Positions 22,875-32,578 are shown, counted from the first letter of the stretch. The stretch: 35,368 bases of DNA from Alphaproteobacteria bacterium (GCA_028279245.1 JANQOE010000137.1:1-35368); one strand, 5' to 3'. The notes: generated by a model from the letters alone, not told the origin. Numbers and translations are program-made.

Positions 22875-23538
22875 GCAACGAGTATCCGGCACCGCGGACC
22901 GTGTGCAGCAACGGCCTGTTCTGGCCATGGTCGATCTTCCGGCGCAGGCGGCTGACATGGACGTCGATGACGTTGGTGTGCGGATCGAAATGGTAGCCCC
23001 ACACCTGTTCCAGCAGCATGGTCCGCGTGACGACCTGACCGGCGTGCCGCAGTAGGTATTCCAGGAGCGCGAACTCGCGTGGCTGAAGATTGATCCGCTC
23101 GCCGCCGCGGCGCACCGCACGGGCGATCAGGTCCATCTCCAGGTCCTCCAACCGTAGGACGGTCTCCGCAGGGCTGGCGATGCGGCGGCGCGCCAGCGCT
23201 TCCACCCGGGCGTGAAGCTCGGAGAAGGCAAAGGGCTTCGTCAGGTAGTCATCGGCGCCGGCCCGCAGGCCACTGACCCGATCCTCAACCCGGCCCATGG
23301 CGCTGAGGAACAGAATGGGTGTCTCTTTGCCGATCTTGCGCAGGGACTCGACAATGGCGACACCGTCCGGCCCCGGCAGCATGCGATCGATGACCGCGAC
23401 GTCGTAATTCTCTGCGGCGGCCATCAGCAGCCCCGACTTGCCATCATTGGCCACGTCGACGCCGCACCCTGACTCGGTGAGACCGCGGCGGATGTATTCG
23501 GCTGTTTCCGCATCATCCTCAATGACCAGGATCCGCAT
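22861..23538 (-). CDS. OmpR-family response regulator (CusR/QseB-like)
   Basis: Taking the ATG at 23538 (MRILVIEDD) gives 225 residues; the frame extends upstream to 23625 without family similarity. The receiver domain shows Glu7-Asp8-Asp9, phospho-acceptor Asp51 in VIDRMLPGPDG and Lys in DDYLTKPF. The DNA-binding winged helix has INLQPREFALLEYLLRHAG and DPHTNVIDVHVSRLRRKI. It precedes and overlaps the kinase gene, so the two are one unit. It is divergent from a 48-residue membrane peptide gene across about 140 bases, which may be its target promoter. A role in controlling the nearby nos genes is possible but no direct evidence is seen. Confidence 0.93.
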   Translation of the reverse strand: MRILVIEDDAETAEYIRRGLTESGCGVDVANDGKSGLLMAAAENYDVAVIDRMLPGPDGVAIVESLRKIGKETPILFLSAMGRVEDRVSGLRAGADDYLTKPFAFSELHARVEALARRRIASPAETVLRLEDLEMDLIARAVRRGGERINLQPREFALLEYLLRHAGQVVTRTMLLEQVWGYHFDPHTNVIDVHVSRLRRKIDHGQNRPLLHTVRGAGYSLRAPD

Positions 23539-23664
23539 GGTGGTTTGATTCGCACTCCAACCGTTCGTGTGCCGCCAAGCTTTCAGAAAATCGGGGACCG
23601 ACGTCAAGCCGGTGATCGGCGTCACTGAGGCGACCGGTCAAACACGATCAAATCCCAATCAACT

Positions 23665-23673
23665 GAGGAGGAG
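23665..23673 (+). promoter_or_regulatory. Shine-Dalgarno GAGGAGGAG of the 48-residue membrane peptide
   Basis: AGGAGG within this run lies 7 bases before the ATG at 23679, one of the best ribosome sites in the window. It supports real expression of the short ORF. Confidence 0.7.
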
Positions 23674-23678
23674 ACGAC

Positions 23679-23825
23679 ATGGTGATCACCCAGAACCTCA
23701 ACCCGCTGGCCCGGCACGGGAACTGGACAACCCGCAAGGCGCTGGGGCTCGTCACCCTGTCGAGTGTGTTGGCCTGGCTTGGCCTGGTCGGTCTGTTGAT
23801 TGCCATCCTGCATTTGAGCGCCTAG
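23679..23825 (+). CDS. 48-residue single-helix membrane peptide
   Basis: This short ORF has a very strong ribosome site. It begins MVITQNLNPLARHGNWTTRK, a polar basic N-terminus. One hydrophobic helix (about residues 22-45, LGLVTLSSVLAWLGLVGLLI) ends close to the C-terminus HLSA. The positive residues before the helix suggest the N-terminus stays in the cytoplasm. No family is recognised. It is divergent from the regulator gene and lies upstream of the nosR promoter. It may be the target of the adjacent two-component system, or a small factor for a membrane complex. Confidence 0.65.
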   Translation: MVITQNLNPLARHGNWTTRKALGLVTLSSVLAWLGLVGLLIAILHLSA

Positions 23826-23881
23826 TCCGCCGCCGTGGGCTAGACGACCATCTGCGCGCAAGGCGGCCAATCTGCCCAATC

Positions 23882-23895
23882 TTGATGCAAGTCAA
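23882..23895 (+). promoter_or_regulatory. FNR/NNR-type binding site of the nos operon
   Basis: TTGAT-GCAA-GTCAA differs from the consensus TTGAT-N4-ATCAA at one position. Its centre at about 23888.5 predicts a class II start site near 23930, with a weak -10 (TAGGGT, 23918-23923). This is the usual arrangement for oxygen- or NO-responsive control of nos genes. Confidence 0.7.
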
Positions 23896-23969
23896 AGTAT
23901 CGAACATGGGGCGTCCGTAGGGTTCCGGCATGGCGGGTGTTCTTCCCGCTGCAATCCTCGGAGCCCTCA

Positions 23970-26129
23970 GTGCGGCAGCGGGCCTTCACAGCCACCCTCA
24001 TCCTGGGTTTTGCACTCATGGTCCTGGGTTGGCCGCACGCCGGGGCCCATGCGCAGAGCCAACTGGGCCGGTTCCTCGACAAGTTCGAGCTGGCGGAGGT
24101 CTTCCCGGATGCCGATCGGTTAGGTCCGGCAGAGGGAACTCCGCCGACAGCGCCGGTGTTCGCCGGCGATGAGCTGGTCGGCTATCTGTTTCTGAATTCC
24201 GACGTCAGCAACTCGATCGGCTACTCCGGCAAGCCGATCCATATCGTTGTCGGACTCGACTTGGACGGCCGGATTACCGGCGCAGCGCTGGTCGGCCATA
24301 GCGAACCAATCGTGCTGGTCGGGATTCCCGAGCGGCTGGTGGTTGAGTTCATCGACGGGTACGGCGGAACCGACGCCCTGCAGTTCGCTGTTCCCGAGGT
24401 ACGGGATGCGCTGCCGGCCGACATCGTCAGCGGTGCCACGGTCACGATCATGGTGATCGATGACTCCATCAAACGCGCGGCGATCAAGGTCGCCCGCGCC
24501 AGGGGACTTGGCGGCTTGACCGGCGGCGAGCCAATTGCGGCCGGACCAAAGCGGTCCATCGACATGTCGGTGACCGGAACCAAGGACTGGATTACGTTGC
24601 TGGGTGACGGCTCGGTGCGGCGGCTGAGCTTGTCGGTTGGGCAGGTGAACGAGGCCTTCCAGGACGCCGGTGAGGATAAGGCGGCGGGGCGGCCCGAGTC
24701 CGACAACCCGGAAGACAGTTTCATCGATCTGTTCGTCGCGCCGGCGACGATACCGACCATCGGACGAAGCCTGCTCGGCGATGCCGAATATGAACTGATG
24801 CTGAGCCGCCTCGCGCCCGGTGAGAACGCCATCATCGTTGCCGGGAACGGGCACTACTCCTTCAAGGGCTCTGGCTATGTGCGCGGCGGCATCTTCGACC
24901 GCATCCAACTGATCCAAGGTGAGAACGGGGCGCGTTTTCGGGATCGCCAGCACCGGAAACTATCCGACCTGGCAGCGCGTGGCGCGCCGCGGTTCAACGA
25001 AGTCAGCCTGTTCACCATTCCCGCGGATACCGAGTTCGATCCGACGGAACCGTGGCGGCTGCAACTGCTGGCCCAGCGGGCGATCGGGGCGATCGAACGG
25101 GCCTTCACCACCTATGCCGTCAGCTATTTGCCGCTCGACGAGTACATCCGGGTGGAAGCGCCGGCCGTCCAGGTCGCGAGCGTGCTGGACGCTACGGCCG
25201 ACGAAGGGCCTCCCCTGTGGCAGCGGATCTGGGAGGCGCGGGTCGCTGATGTCGTGGTTCTGACCATCGCTATCGGCACGCTGACCCTGATCTTCTTCTT
25301 TCAGGACTGGTTGGTGCGGCGGCCGAAGCTGGCGAATGGCGTGCGGATCGGATTTCTGATCTTCACGGTCGGCTGGATCGGCTTCTACGCGCAGGCGCAA
25401 TTGTCGGTCGTCAACGTCCTGACCTTCTCCAGCGCGCTGCTGAACGACTTCCGGTGGGACTACTTCCTCACCGAACCGCTGATATTCATCTTGTGGTTCG
25501 CAGTCATCGCGTCGCTGCTGTTCTGGGGCCGCGGCGCCTATTGCGGCTGGCTTTGCCCGTTCGGTGCCCTGCAGGAATTGCTGAACAAGCTGGCGCGCTG
25601 GGTCCGGATCCCCCAATTCACCGTGCCCTGGGGCCTGCATGAGCGGATCTGGCCGGTGAAGTATATGATCTTCCTGGGTCTGTTGGGCCTTTCGCTATCG
25701 TCGCTTGTGATGGCCGAGCGGTTCGCGGAGGTCGAGCCGTTCAAGACGGCGATCGTGCTCAGGTTCGTCCGGGACTGGCCGTTCGTGGTCTACGCGATTG
25801 GCCTACTGGCCGCGGGACTGTTCGTGGAGCGGTTCTTCTGCCGCTATCTGTGCCCCCTGGGGGCCGCACTGGCCCTGCCCGGCCGGCTTCGCATGTTCGA
25901 ATGGCTGCGCCGATACAAACAATGTGGGTCGCCGTGCCAGATCTGCGCCAAGGAATGCATGGTCCAGGCCATTCATCCGGCCGGACAGATCAATCCGAAC
26001 GAATGCCTCTACTGCATGCACTGCCAGATTGTCTACTTCGACGATCACAAATGTCCGGTGATGGTCGAGCAACGTCAGCGCCGTGAGCGGAGGCTCGCAA
26101 CCCAATCTCCAAGCATGAGTACAGGATAA
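23970..26129 (+). CDS. nosR: NosR, membrane flavo-iron-sulfur protein of N2O reduction
   Basis: I prefer the GTG at 23970 (719 residues). GGAG lies 6 bases upstream, and the GTG at 23937 would fall almost at the predicted transcript start. A signal sequence ([19 protein letters not shown]) leads to a periplasmic FMN-binding domain with the flavinylation motif SGAT (Thr near 157). About five membrane helices follow from residue 428. Two CxxxCP motifs are present, YCGWLCP near 525 and FCRYLCP near 624. Polyferredoxin-type cysteines then follow in [12 protein letters not shown] and CLYCMHC. NosR passes electrons to NosZ and is needed for nosZ expression. The flavin is attached by the ApbE-type protein encoded at the end of this operon. 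Confidence 0.95.
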   Translation: MRQRAFTATLILGFALMVLGWPHAGAHAQSQLGRFLDKFELAEVFPDADRLGPAEGTPPTAPVFAGDELVGYLFLNSDVSNSIGYSGKPIHIVVGLDLDGRITGAALVGHSEPIVLVGIPERLVVEFIDGYGGTDALQFAVPEVRDALPADIVSGATVTIMVIDDSIKRAAIKVARARGLGGLTGGEPIAAGPKRSIDMSVTGTKDWITLLGDGSVRRLSLSVGQVNEAFQDAGEDKAAGRPESDNPEDSFIDLFVAPATIPTIGRSLLGDAEYELMLSRLAPGENAIIVAGNGHYSFKGSGYVRGGIFDRIQLIQGENGARFRDRQHRKLSDLAARGAPRFNEVSLFTIPADTEFDPTEPWRLQLLAQRAIGAIERAFTTYAVSYLPLDEYIRVEAPAVQVASVLDATADEGPPLWQRIWEARVADVVVLTIAIGTLTLIFFFQDWLVRRPKLANGVRIGFLIFTVGWIGFYAQAQLSVVNVLTFSSALLNDFRWDYFLTEPLIFILWFAVIASLLFWGRGAYCGWLCPFGALQELLNKLARWVRIPQFTVPWGLHERIWPVKYMIFLGLLGLSLSSLVMAERFAEVEPFKTAIVLRFVRDWPFVVYAIGLLAAGLFVERFFCRYLCPLGAALALPGRLRMFEWLRRYKQCGSPCQICAKECMVQAIHPAGQINPNECLYCMHCQIVYFDDHKCPVMVEQRQRRERRLATQSPSMSTG

Positions 26130-26148
26130 ACAACTGGGAGTCTGTGAT

Positions 26149-28074
26149 ATGGACGATACGAAACGGGAAGGCCTGACACGGCGGGAGCTGTTTGGAACGA
26201 CAGCCGGTGCCGCGACCGTCAGCGCGCTTGGCGTCGGTGCCGGGTTGGGCGCCGGCGGTGTAGCGCTGACCAAGGCCATGGCACCAACACCCGCTCAGGC
26301 CGCGGAGGGCGATCATCTCGTCGATCCCGGGCAGCTTGATGAGTACTACGGGTTCTGGAGCAGCGGGCAGACGGGTGAAGTCCGGGTGCTCGGCATTCCT
26401 TCGATGCGCGAACTGGTGCGGATCCCAGTCTTCAACCGCTGTAGTGCGACCGGCTGGGGACAGACCAACGAGAGTATCAAGATCCTCACCGAGGGTTTGA
26501 CACCCGAGACAAAAGAGTTTCTTGAGACCCGCGGCGGTGTCTACACCAACGGCGATGCCCACCATCCGCATATGTCATTCACGGACGGCACCTATGACGG
26601 GCGGTATGTGTTCATCAACGACAAGGCCAACACCAGGGTGGCCCGCATCCGCATGGATGTGATGAAAGTCGATAAGATCATCGAGATCCCGAACGCGGCG
26701 GATATTCACGGCCTGCGGCCGCAGAAGTTCCCGCGGACCGGCTACATCTTCGCCAATGGCGAGCACCGCATCCCGATACCGAATGACGGGATGATTCTCG
26801 ACGACCCGGAGAAATACGCCTCCATCTTCTCAGCTATCGACCTCGACACGATGACGGTGTCTTGGCAAGTGATCGTCGACGGCAACCTTGACAACTGCGA
26901 TGCTGACTATCAGGGCAAGTACGCCTTCTCGACCTGCTACAACTCCGAAGGTGGGGTCACGCTGGCCGAAATGACGGCCAACGAGCAGGACTGGGTCGTG
27001 GTGTTCGACATCGCCCGAATCGAGGCTGCGGTCGCCGCCGGCGACTTCACGGAGATCAGCGGTGTTCCCGTGGTCGATGGAAGAGCTGGCTCGGCACTCA
27101 CCCGCTACATTCCGATCTCGACCAGCCCGCATGGCATCAATACGGCGCCGGACGGTCAGCACGTGATGATCGGCGGCAAGCTGTCGCCGACTGTCTCGGT
27201 AATGGATGTGACAAAGCTGCCCGACCTGTTCGATGACCGTATCCAGCCGCGCGACGCCATCGTCGCCGAGCCGGAACTGGGGCTTGGCCCGCTACATACT
27301 GCCTTCGACAACAAGGGCTTCGCCTATACGACCCTGTTCCTCGACAGCCAAGTGGCGAAGTGGGACATCGGGAAGTCCATCCGGCAGTTCCAGGGCGAGG
27401 ATGTCGATCCGATTGTCGATAAGGTCGATGTGCAGTTCCAGCCCGGTCACAACCACACCACCATGGGCGAGACCAAGGACGCCGACGGGAAGTGGTTGGT
27501 GTCGCTGAACAAGTTCTCCAAGGATCGATTCCTGAATGTGGGGCCGTTGAAGCCGGAGAACGAACAGCTTATCGACATCTCCGGCGACAAGATGACGGTG
27601 GTGCATGACGGCCCGACCTTCGCCGAACCGCATGACTGCATCATCGTCCGGCGCGACATCGTCAACCCGAACCAGGTGTGGGACCGCAATGACCCGACCT
27701 GGGAGGAAGCCCGGATGTGGGCCGAGCGGGACGGCGTCTCCTTGGATGACGGTTCGGAGGTCATTCGCGACGGTAACAAAGTGCGGGTCTACATGTACTC
27801 CGTGGCCCCGACCTTCAGCCTGGAGAAGTTCACTGTAAAGCAGGGCGACGAGGTCACCGTGTTCGTGACGAACATGGATGACATCGACGACCTGACCCAT
27901 GGCTTCTGCCTGGCGAACTACGGCGTCGCCATGGAGGTGGCACCGCAGGCGACCGCGTCGGTGACGTTCACCGCCGACCGGCCTGGCGTGCACTGGTTCT
28001 ATTGCCAGTGGTTCTGCCACGCGCTCCACATGGAGATGCGCGGCCGGATGCTGGTGGAGCCACGCGCTACCTGA
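26149..28074 (+). CDS. nosZ: NosZ, nitrous-oxide reductase (clade I type)
   Basis: This 641-residue protein has GGGAG 8 bases before its ATG. The twin-arginine signal LTRRELFG is at residues 9-16, so it is exported folded, as in clade I. All seven expected CuZ His ligands are visible: His138 and His139 in DAHHPH, His187 in DIHGLRP, His328 in SPHGINT, His383 in GPLHTAF, His434 in PGHNHTT and His495 in EPHDC. The CuA site is complete: His584, Cys619, Trp621, Cys623, His627 and Met630, in [12 protein letters not shown]. It reduces N2O to N2 in the periplasm. No truncation is present, so the enzyme should be functional. Confidence 0.97.
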   Translation: MDDTKREGLTRRELFGTTAGAATVSALGVGAGLGAGGVALTKAMAPTPAQAAEGDHLVDPGQLDEYYGFWSSGQTGEVRVLGIPSMRELVRIPVFNRCSATGWGQTNESIKILTEGLTPETKEFLETRGGVYTNGDAHHPHMSFTDGTYDGRYVFINDKANTRVARIRMDVMKVDKIIEIPNAADIHGLRPQKFPRTGYIFANGEHRIPIPNDGMILDDPEKYASIFSAIDLDTMTVSWQVIVDGNLDNCDADYQGKYAFSTCYNSEGGVTLAEMTANEQDWVVVFDIARIEAAVAAGDFTEISGVPVVDGRAGSALTRYIPISTSPHGINTAPDGQHVMIGGKLSPTVSVMDVTKLPDLFDDRIQPRDAIVAEPELGLGPLHTAFDNKGFAYTTLFLDSQVAKWDIGKSIRQFQGEDVDPIVDKVDVQFQPGHNHTTMGETKDADGKWLVSLNKFSKDRFLNVGPLKPENEQLIDISGDKMTVVHDGPTFAEPHDCIIVRRDIVNPNQVWDRNDPTWEEARMWAERDGVSLDDGSEVIRDGNKVRVYMYSVAPTFSLEKFTVKQGDEVTVFVTNMDDIDDLTHGFCLANYGVAMEVAPQATASVTFTADRPGVHWFYCQWFCHALHMEMRGRMLVEPRAT

Positions 28075-29342
28075 TGCGGCACCGGCTCGGATACGGATTG
28101 GCGGCCAGCCTCGTGTTGGCCGCCAGCCTATCCGCCCCCGGCTGGGCGGCGGTCGTCGACGTTCGCGCCGGCGACGGCAGCCTTGCCGCGGCGATTACCG
28201 AGGCGTCGGATGGCGATAAGCTACGGCTTAGCCCGGGCGTGCATGCCGGCGGCGTGTCCATCGACAAGTCAATCGAACTCGAAGGTTCAGCGGGCGCCAT
28301 CGTCGATGGAGGTGGGCTGGGGCATGTGCTGCTGGTCACCGCGCCCGATGTGGCGATCCGCAACCTGACGATCCGCAACTCCGGTATCAGCCTGGCCGAG
28401 CAACATGCCGGCGTGTTCGTTGAGCCGTCGGGCCATCGCGCCCTTGTCGAGGGCAACCGGATCGAACACAACCTGATCGGCATCTACTTCTCGGGTCCCG
28501 AAGACGCGGTCGCCCGCGGCAACACGATTGTCGGCCGGAATGACCTGCGCATGAACGAGCGCGGGAACGGCGTGCATCTGTGGAACACGCCGGGCTCGAA
28601 GGTCATCGACAATGACGTCCAGTACGGGCGTGACGGGATCTTCGTCACGACGAGCCGCGAGAACGAGTTCCGGGACAACCGGTTCCGCGATCTGCGCTTC
28701 GGCATTCACTACATGTACACGAACGACAGCGCGGTGATCGGCAATCTGTCTGAAGGCAACCATGCCGGCTTTGCGCTGATGTTCTCCCAAGACCTTGACG
28801 TCCGCGGCAACGTCTCGCGCGGCGACCGCGATCACGGGGTGTTGCTCAATTACGCCAACACATCGCGGTTCGAGGAGAACCTGGTCGAGGATGGCGGCGA
28901 GAAGTGCGTGTTCATCTACAATTCGAACAAGAACGCCTTCGCCGGCAACTGGTTCGAGGGGTGCGAGATCGGCATCCACTTCACCGCCGGTTCGGAGCGC
29001 AACGAGATCACCCGGAACGCCTTCGTCGGAAACCAGACGCAGGTGAAGTATGTGGGCAGCCGGTGGCTCGATTGGTCATCGGACGGTGTCGGCAATTACT
29101 GGAGCGACAACCCGGCGTTCGATCTCGACCGCAACGGCACCGCCGATGCGGCCTACCGGCCCAACGACGTCGTCGATCAGGTGTTGTGGCGATACCCCGC
29201 CGCCAAGCTGCTGATCAGCAGCCCGATCATTCAGATCCTGCGTTGGGCGCAGTCGGCCTTTCCCGCCGTCTATCCGGGCGGGGTGATCGATAGCGCGCCG
29301 CTGATGGGCATACCGCGGCCGGGAACCGGGGTTGCGGAATGA
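28074..29342 (+). CDS. nosD: NosD, periplasmic copper-maturation protein
   Basis: The ATG at 28074 is inside the nosZ stop (TGATG). The 422-residue protein has a signal peptide (GYGLAASLVLAASLSAPGWA). The rest forms right-handed beta-helix repeats, for example NLTIRNSG, RIEHNLIGIYF and NTIVGRNDLRMNERGNGVHLWN, the parallel-helix (CASH/PbH1) pattern of NosD. With the ABC proteins NosF and NosY it delivers or processes copper and sulfide for the CuZ centre. It is full length. The reading frame open from 28002 is an artefact of the overlap, as the earlier residues lack a signal. Confidence 0.95.
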   Translation: MRHRLGYGLAASLVLAASLSAPGWAAVVDVRAGDGSLAAAITEASDGDKLRLSPGVHAGGVSIDKSIELEGSAGAIVDGGGLGHVLLVTAPDVAIRNLTIRNSGISLAEQHAGVFVEPSGHRALVEGNRIEHNLIGIYFSGPEDAVARGNTIVGRNDLRMNERGNGVHLWNTPGSKVIDNDVQYGRDGIFVTTSRENEFRDNRFRDLRFGIHYMYTNDSAVIGNLSEGNHAGFALMFSQDLDVRGNVSRGDRDHGVLLNYANTSRFEENLVEDGGEKCVFIYNSNKNAFAGNWFEGCEIGIHFTAGSERNEITRNAFVGNQTQVKYVGSRWLDWSSDGVGNYWSDNPAFDLDRNGTADAAYRPNDVVDQVLWRYPAAKLLISSPIIQILRWAQSAFPAVYPGGVIDSAPLMGIPRPGTGVAE

Positions 29343-30259
29343 CCGACCTGATCGAACTTCGTCATGTCAGCAAGGCGTATGGCGACGCCACGGTCGTGGA
29401 GGATGTCAGCTTTGCCTTGCGCGAGGGCGAAGGCGTCGCGTTGGTCGGTCACAACGGGGCCGGCAAGACGACCCTGATGAAGCTCATCCTGGGCCTGACC
29501 CGCCCGACGTCCGGCACGCTGCAAGTGCTGGGGGTCGAGCCGTCGTCACGCGAAGCGGCGGTGGCGCGGCGCGGCCTTGGCTTCCTGCCAGAGAATGTCG
29601 CGTTTGAACAGGCAATGACCGGCCGGGACGTATTGCGGTTCTACCTGCGGCTCAAACGGCAACCGGCGAAGCAGGCGGACGTACTGCTGGCCCGGGTCGG
29701 ACTCGACGGCGCCGCCAAGAAGCGTGTCGGTACCTACTCCAAGGGCATGCGGCAGCGGCTTGGCCTGGCGCAGGCGCTGATCGGCGCACCGAAGGTGTTG
29801 GTGCTGGACGAGCCGACCTCCGGCCTCGACCCGGCCTTGCGCGCCCAATTCTACGACACGCTGCGGGACCTGAAGGCCGCGGGCACGACCGTCCTGCTGT
29901 CGTCTCATGCGCTCACGGAACTGGAAGCGCGGACGGATCGGGTGGCGATCATGAACCAGGGTCGCTTGGTGGCCTGCGCGACGCTGGCGGAATTGCGTCA
30001 CGCCGCCGGTTTGCCGACCCGGATCCATCTGTCGGTCCCACCCGGGGCGGGCGCGGCGATATCGGCGCGGGTCGACGCGCGGGCAGAGATTGCCCATGTC
30101 AACGACCGGTCCATCGAGCTGACCTGTGCGCCCGACGCAAAGATGGACGTGCTGCGGGGTCTCTCGGCCCTCGGCCACGACGTCAAGGACATGGAGATCG
30201 CGCCGCCGACCCTGGAGCAGGTCTATGCGCATTTCCTGCGACGGGACGACCGGGCATGA
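29339..30259 (+). CDS. nosF: NosF, ABC transporter ATP-binding protein
   Basis: This 306-residue ATPase overlaps nosD by 4 bases (ATGA). The Walker A motif GHNGAGKT lies at residues 37-44, followed by the LGLTRPTSGTL segment. The signature is YSKGMRQRLGLAQAL, Walker B is VLVLDEPTSGLDP and the H-loop is SSHALTE. A C-terminal extension of about 80 residues is typical of NosF. It powers the NosFY transporter that supports NosD and CuZ assembly, probably by supplying a sulfur species. All catalytic motifs are intact. Confidence 0.95.
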   Translation: MTDLIELRHVSKAYGDATVVEDVSFALREGEGVALVGHNGAGKTTLMKLILGLTRPTSGTLQVLGVEPSSREAAVARRGLGFLPENVAFEQAMTGRDVLRFYLRLKRQPAKQADVLLARVGLDGAAKKRVGTYSKGMRQRLGLAQALIGAPKVLVLDEPTSGLDPALRAQFYDTLRDLKAAGTTVLLSSHALTELEARTDRVAIMNQGRLVACATLAELRHAAGLPTRIHLSVPPGAGAAISARVDARAEIAHVNDRSIELTCAPDAKMDVLRGLSALGHDVKDMEIAPPTLEQVYAHFLRRDDRA

Positions 30260-31077
30260 GGGCCATCCTGACGATCGCCGGGCAGGAACTGCGGGACGGG
30301 TTGCGGGACCGCTGGGTGCTGGCCGCCACCTTGCTGATGGCGGCGTTGGCACTGTCGCTAGTGCTGCTCGGCAGCGCGCCGGCGGGGACGGTCAGCACGC
30401 CAGCCCTGACGGTTACCGTTGTGAGCCTCTCCAGCCTCAGCATCTTCCTGGTGCCGTTGATCGCGCTGCTGGTGTCCTACGACGCAATTGTCGGAGAGAG
30501 CGAGCGCGGGACGCTGCTGCTGTTGTTGAGCTACCCGATCGCGCGGTGGCAGATGATTGTCGGCAAGTTCATCGGCCATACCGGCATCCTGGCGATCGCG
30601 ACGATCATCGGTTACGGCGCGGCCGGCCTGTTGGTGCTAGCGACGACAAGTGGCAACGATGCTGCGAGCTGGTTGGCGTTTCTGTCGCTGCTGGGATCAT
30701 CCATCCTGCTGGGGGCCGTGTTCATCGGCCTGGGCTATCTAATCAGCGGGCTGGCGCGCGAACGCGGGGCAGCGGCGGGGTTGGCGGTCGGTGTGTGGGT
30801 GGTCTTCATCATCCTGTTTGACACTGCGCTCCTTGGCCTGCTGGTCGCTGCCAACATGCCGAGTTCGCTGGTCAGTGCACTGCTGTTGCTGAACCCCACC
30901 GATGCCTACCGGCTGTTGAACCTGGCGGGCTTCGAGGAGGTGCGGTTCCTCTCGGGAATGGCGGAATTGAGCACGACCGCGGGTATCGACCTGCGGATCG
31001 TTGCCGGTAGCCTGCTTGCCTGGCTGGCGGTGCCGTTGGGGTTCGCGACCCTTCTCTTCCATCGGAGAGAGCTATGA
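30256..31077 (+). CDS. nosY: NosY, ABC transporter permease
   Basis: This 273-residue membrane protein has six hydrophobic helices and an N-terminus RAILTIAGQELRDGLRDRWV typical of ABC-2-type permeases. DAIVGESERGTLLLLLSYPI near residue 75 is the coupling region that meets NosF. LLNPTDAYRLLNLAG near 212 is characteristic of NosY. Its ATG overlaps the nosF stop by 4 bases and its stop overlaps the nosL start. It is the membrane part of the NosDFY copper-centre assembly complex. Confidence 0.95.
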   Translation: MRAILTIAGQELRDGLRDRWVLAATLLMAALALSLVLLGSAPAGTVSTPALTVTVVSLSSLSIFLVPLIALLVSYDAIVGESERGTLLLLLSYPIARWQMIVGKFIGHTGILAIATIIGYGAAGLLVLATTSGNDAASWLAFLSLLGSSILLGAVFIGLGYLISGLARERGAAAGLAVGVWVVFIILFDTALLGLLVAANMPSSLVSALLLLNPTDAYRLLNLAGFEEVRFLSGMAELSTTAGIDLRIVAGSLLAWLAVPLGFATLLFHRREL

Positions 31078-31598
31078 TGCGTTTGCTTTGCATTCTTCTA
31101 TTGGCGGTGCTCGCGGCGTGCGATGGCGCCGAGACCGCCGAGGCTCCACCTCCGCAGGAGCTGACCGGTGACGTGATCGGGGCGTTCTGCGGCATGTATG
31201 TCGCCGAGCATCCGGGCCCAAAGGGACAGGTCTTCCTCGGCAACAAGGAAGAGCCGCTGTGGTTCCCCTCGGTGCGCGACACCATTGCCTACTTGATGTT
31301 GCCGGAGCAGCAGGATGAGGTTGTCGGCGTCTACGTAAACGACGTCGCGCAACTGGAGGATTGGGACAAGCCGGACCCAGGCACTTGGATCGCCGCGGCG
31401 GATGCCTGGTATGTCGTCGGCAGCGATCGCACCGGCGGTTTGGGCCTCCCGGAGATCGCCCCTTTCTCGACTCTCGCTGCGGCAACCGACTTCGCCGCCG
31501 CGCACGGTGGCACGACGATGCGGCTCGCCGAGATCCCACCGTCGGAGGTTTACGACCTGGTCGGCCAGTCCGAAACCGAAGGCCAAGCCGGGTCATGA
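31074..31598 (+). CDS. nosL: NosL, copper-binding lipoprotein
   Basis: This 174-residue lipoprotein has a signal peptide ending in the lipobox LAAC with Cys16 as the lipidated residue. The metal-binding region is FCGMYVAEHPGPKGQVF, in which Cys39 and Met41 are the Cu(I)-binding residues of the family. A later HGGTTMRLAEI segment is also typical. It carries Cu(I) to the NosZ assembly apparatus on the periplasmic side. It overlaps nosY and nosX by 4 bases each (ATGA). Sequence and order leave little doubt. Confidence 0.93.
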   Translation: MMRLLCILLLAVLAACDGAETAEAPPPQELTGDVIGAFCGMYVAEHPGPKGQVFLGNKEEPLWFPSVRDTIAYLMLPEQQDEVVGVYVNDVAQLEDWDKPDPGTWIAAADAWYVVGSDRTGGLGLPEIAPFSTLAAATDFAAAHGGTTMRLAEIPPSEVYDLVGQSETEGQAGS

Positions 31599-32578
31599 TG
31601 CGCTTCACACGACGCCGCATGCTGACGATTGCGGCTGCCGCCGTGGCCATGCCGCGGTTGGCCATGGCTGAGGTCAGTCCGGTTCGCTGGGAAGGTGCCG
31701 CGCTTGGGGCACGCGCTTCGATGATCCTGCATCATCCGGACCGCGCGTTGGCGGACGAGGCCGTTCGGCAGAGCGTGGCGGAAGTCGAGCGGCTCGAACG
31801 GATCTTCAGTCTCTACCGCCAGGACTCGGCGGTGCGGCGGCTCAACCGCGACGGCTATCTCACCGGCCCACCGCCGGATCTTGTCCGGCTGTTGTCGGAG
31901 TCACGGGCATTGAGCGACATGACGGACGGCGCGTTCGATGTGACCGTCCAGCCGTTGTGGGCGCTGTATGCGCGGTACTTCGAGGACCCGGGGGCCGATC
32001 CCGCCGGGCCCGCACCGGAAAGCATCGATGCCGCTCGGGTCCTGATCGATTTCCGATCCATCCTCGTAGACGCCAAAGAGATACGGCTCATGAGGCCTGG
32101 TATGGCGGTGACGCTCAACGGCATCGCCCAGGGTTACATCACGGATCGCATCGCCGATTTGCTGCGGGGATTCGGCTTTGAGAACGCGTTGGTCCACATG
32201 GGCGAGACACTAGCCCTCGGCCCGAAGGTCGGCGGCGCGCCCTGGCAGGTGGCTCTCGCCGGTCCCGTTGATGCAGGCCGAATGTTGCGCCGGCTGGACG
32301 TCGTGTCCGGGGCGGTCGCAACGTCGTCACCCAGGGGCACGATGTTCGATCCGTTGGGCCGGCATCATCATCTGTTCGACGCGAAAACCGGTCGAAGCGC
32401 CCGCGGGTTTGCCAGCGTAACGGTTCAGGATGCCAGCGCGACGCGGGCGGACGCACTCTCCACCGCCATCGCGGCGACGCCGGAGACGGATGCCGAAGGT
32501 CTGATCGCGGCGGCCCGACCGGCGCATGTACATACCGTTGATGTCGCCGGACAGCTTCGGTCCTGGCCGGCGAGCTAA
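31595..32578 (+). CDS. nosX: NosX, periplasmic FAD:protein FMN transferase (ApbE family)
   Basis: The ATG at 31595 overlaps the nosL stop; 327 residues. The N-terminus MRFTRRRMLTIAAAAVAM is a Tat-like signal. ApbE landmarks follow: MTDGAFDVTVQPLW near 108, LNGIAQGYITDRIADLL near 173, and SGAVATSSPRG with HHLFDAKTGR near 240-265. The form AQGY in place of GKGY is typical of NosX. It attaches FMN to the Thr of the SGAT motif, here in NosR, which enables electron transfer to NosZ. The stop codon shares the bases CTAA with the convergent acetyltransferase stop, so there is no room for a terminator. Confidence 0.93.
   Translation: MMRFTRRRMLTIAAAAVAMPRLAMAEVSPVRWEGAALGARASMILHHPDRALADEAVRQSVAEVERLERIFSLYRQDSAVRRLNRDGYLTGPPPDLVRLLSESRALSDMTDGAFDVTVQPLWALYARYFEDPGADPAGPAPESIDAARVLIDFRSILVDAKEIRLMRPGMAVTLNGIAQGYITDRIADLLRGFGFENALVHMGETLALGPKVGGAPWQVALAGPVDAGRMLRRLDVVSGAVATSSPRGTMFDPLGRHHHLFDAKTGRSARGFASVTVQDASATRADALSTAIAATPETDAEGLIAAARPAHVHTVDVAGQLRSWPAS

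Noticed and set aside
22140-22955. 271-codon plus-strand frame across the second kinase gene
   Set aside because: It is antisense to a clear histidine kinase and shows Gln/Gly/Ala-rich shadow composition.
23645-23663. Second FNR-like site (ATCAAATCCCAATCAA) before the 48-residue peptide gene
   Set aside because: Only one half matches ATCAA in the right spacing; the other half has 2 of 5 bases.
24120-24953. 277-codon minus-strand frame under nosR
   Set aside because: Antisense shadow of nosR with no family motif.
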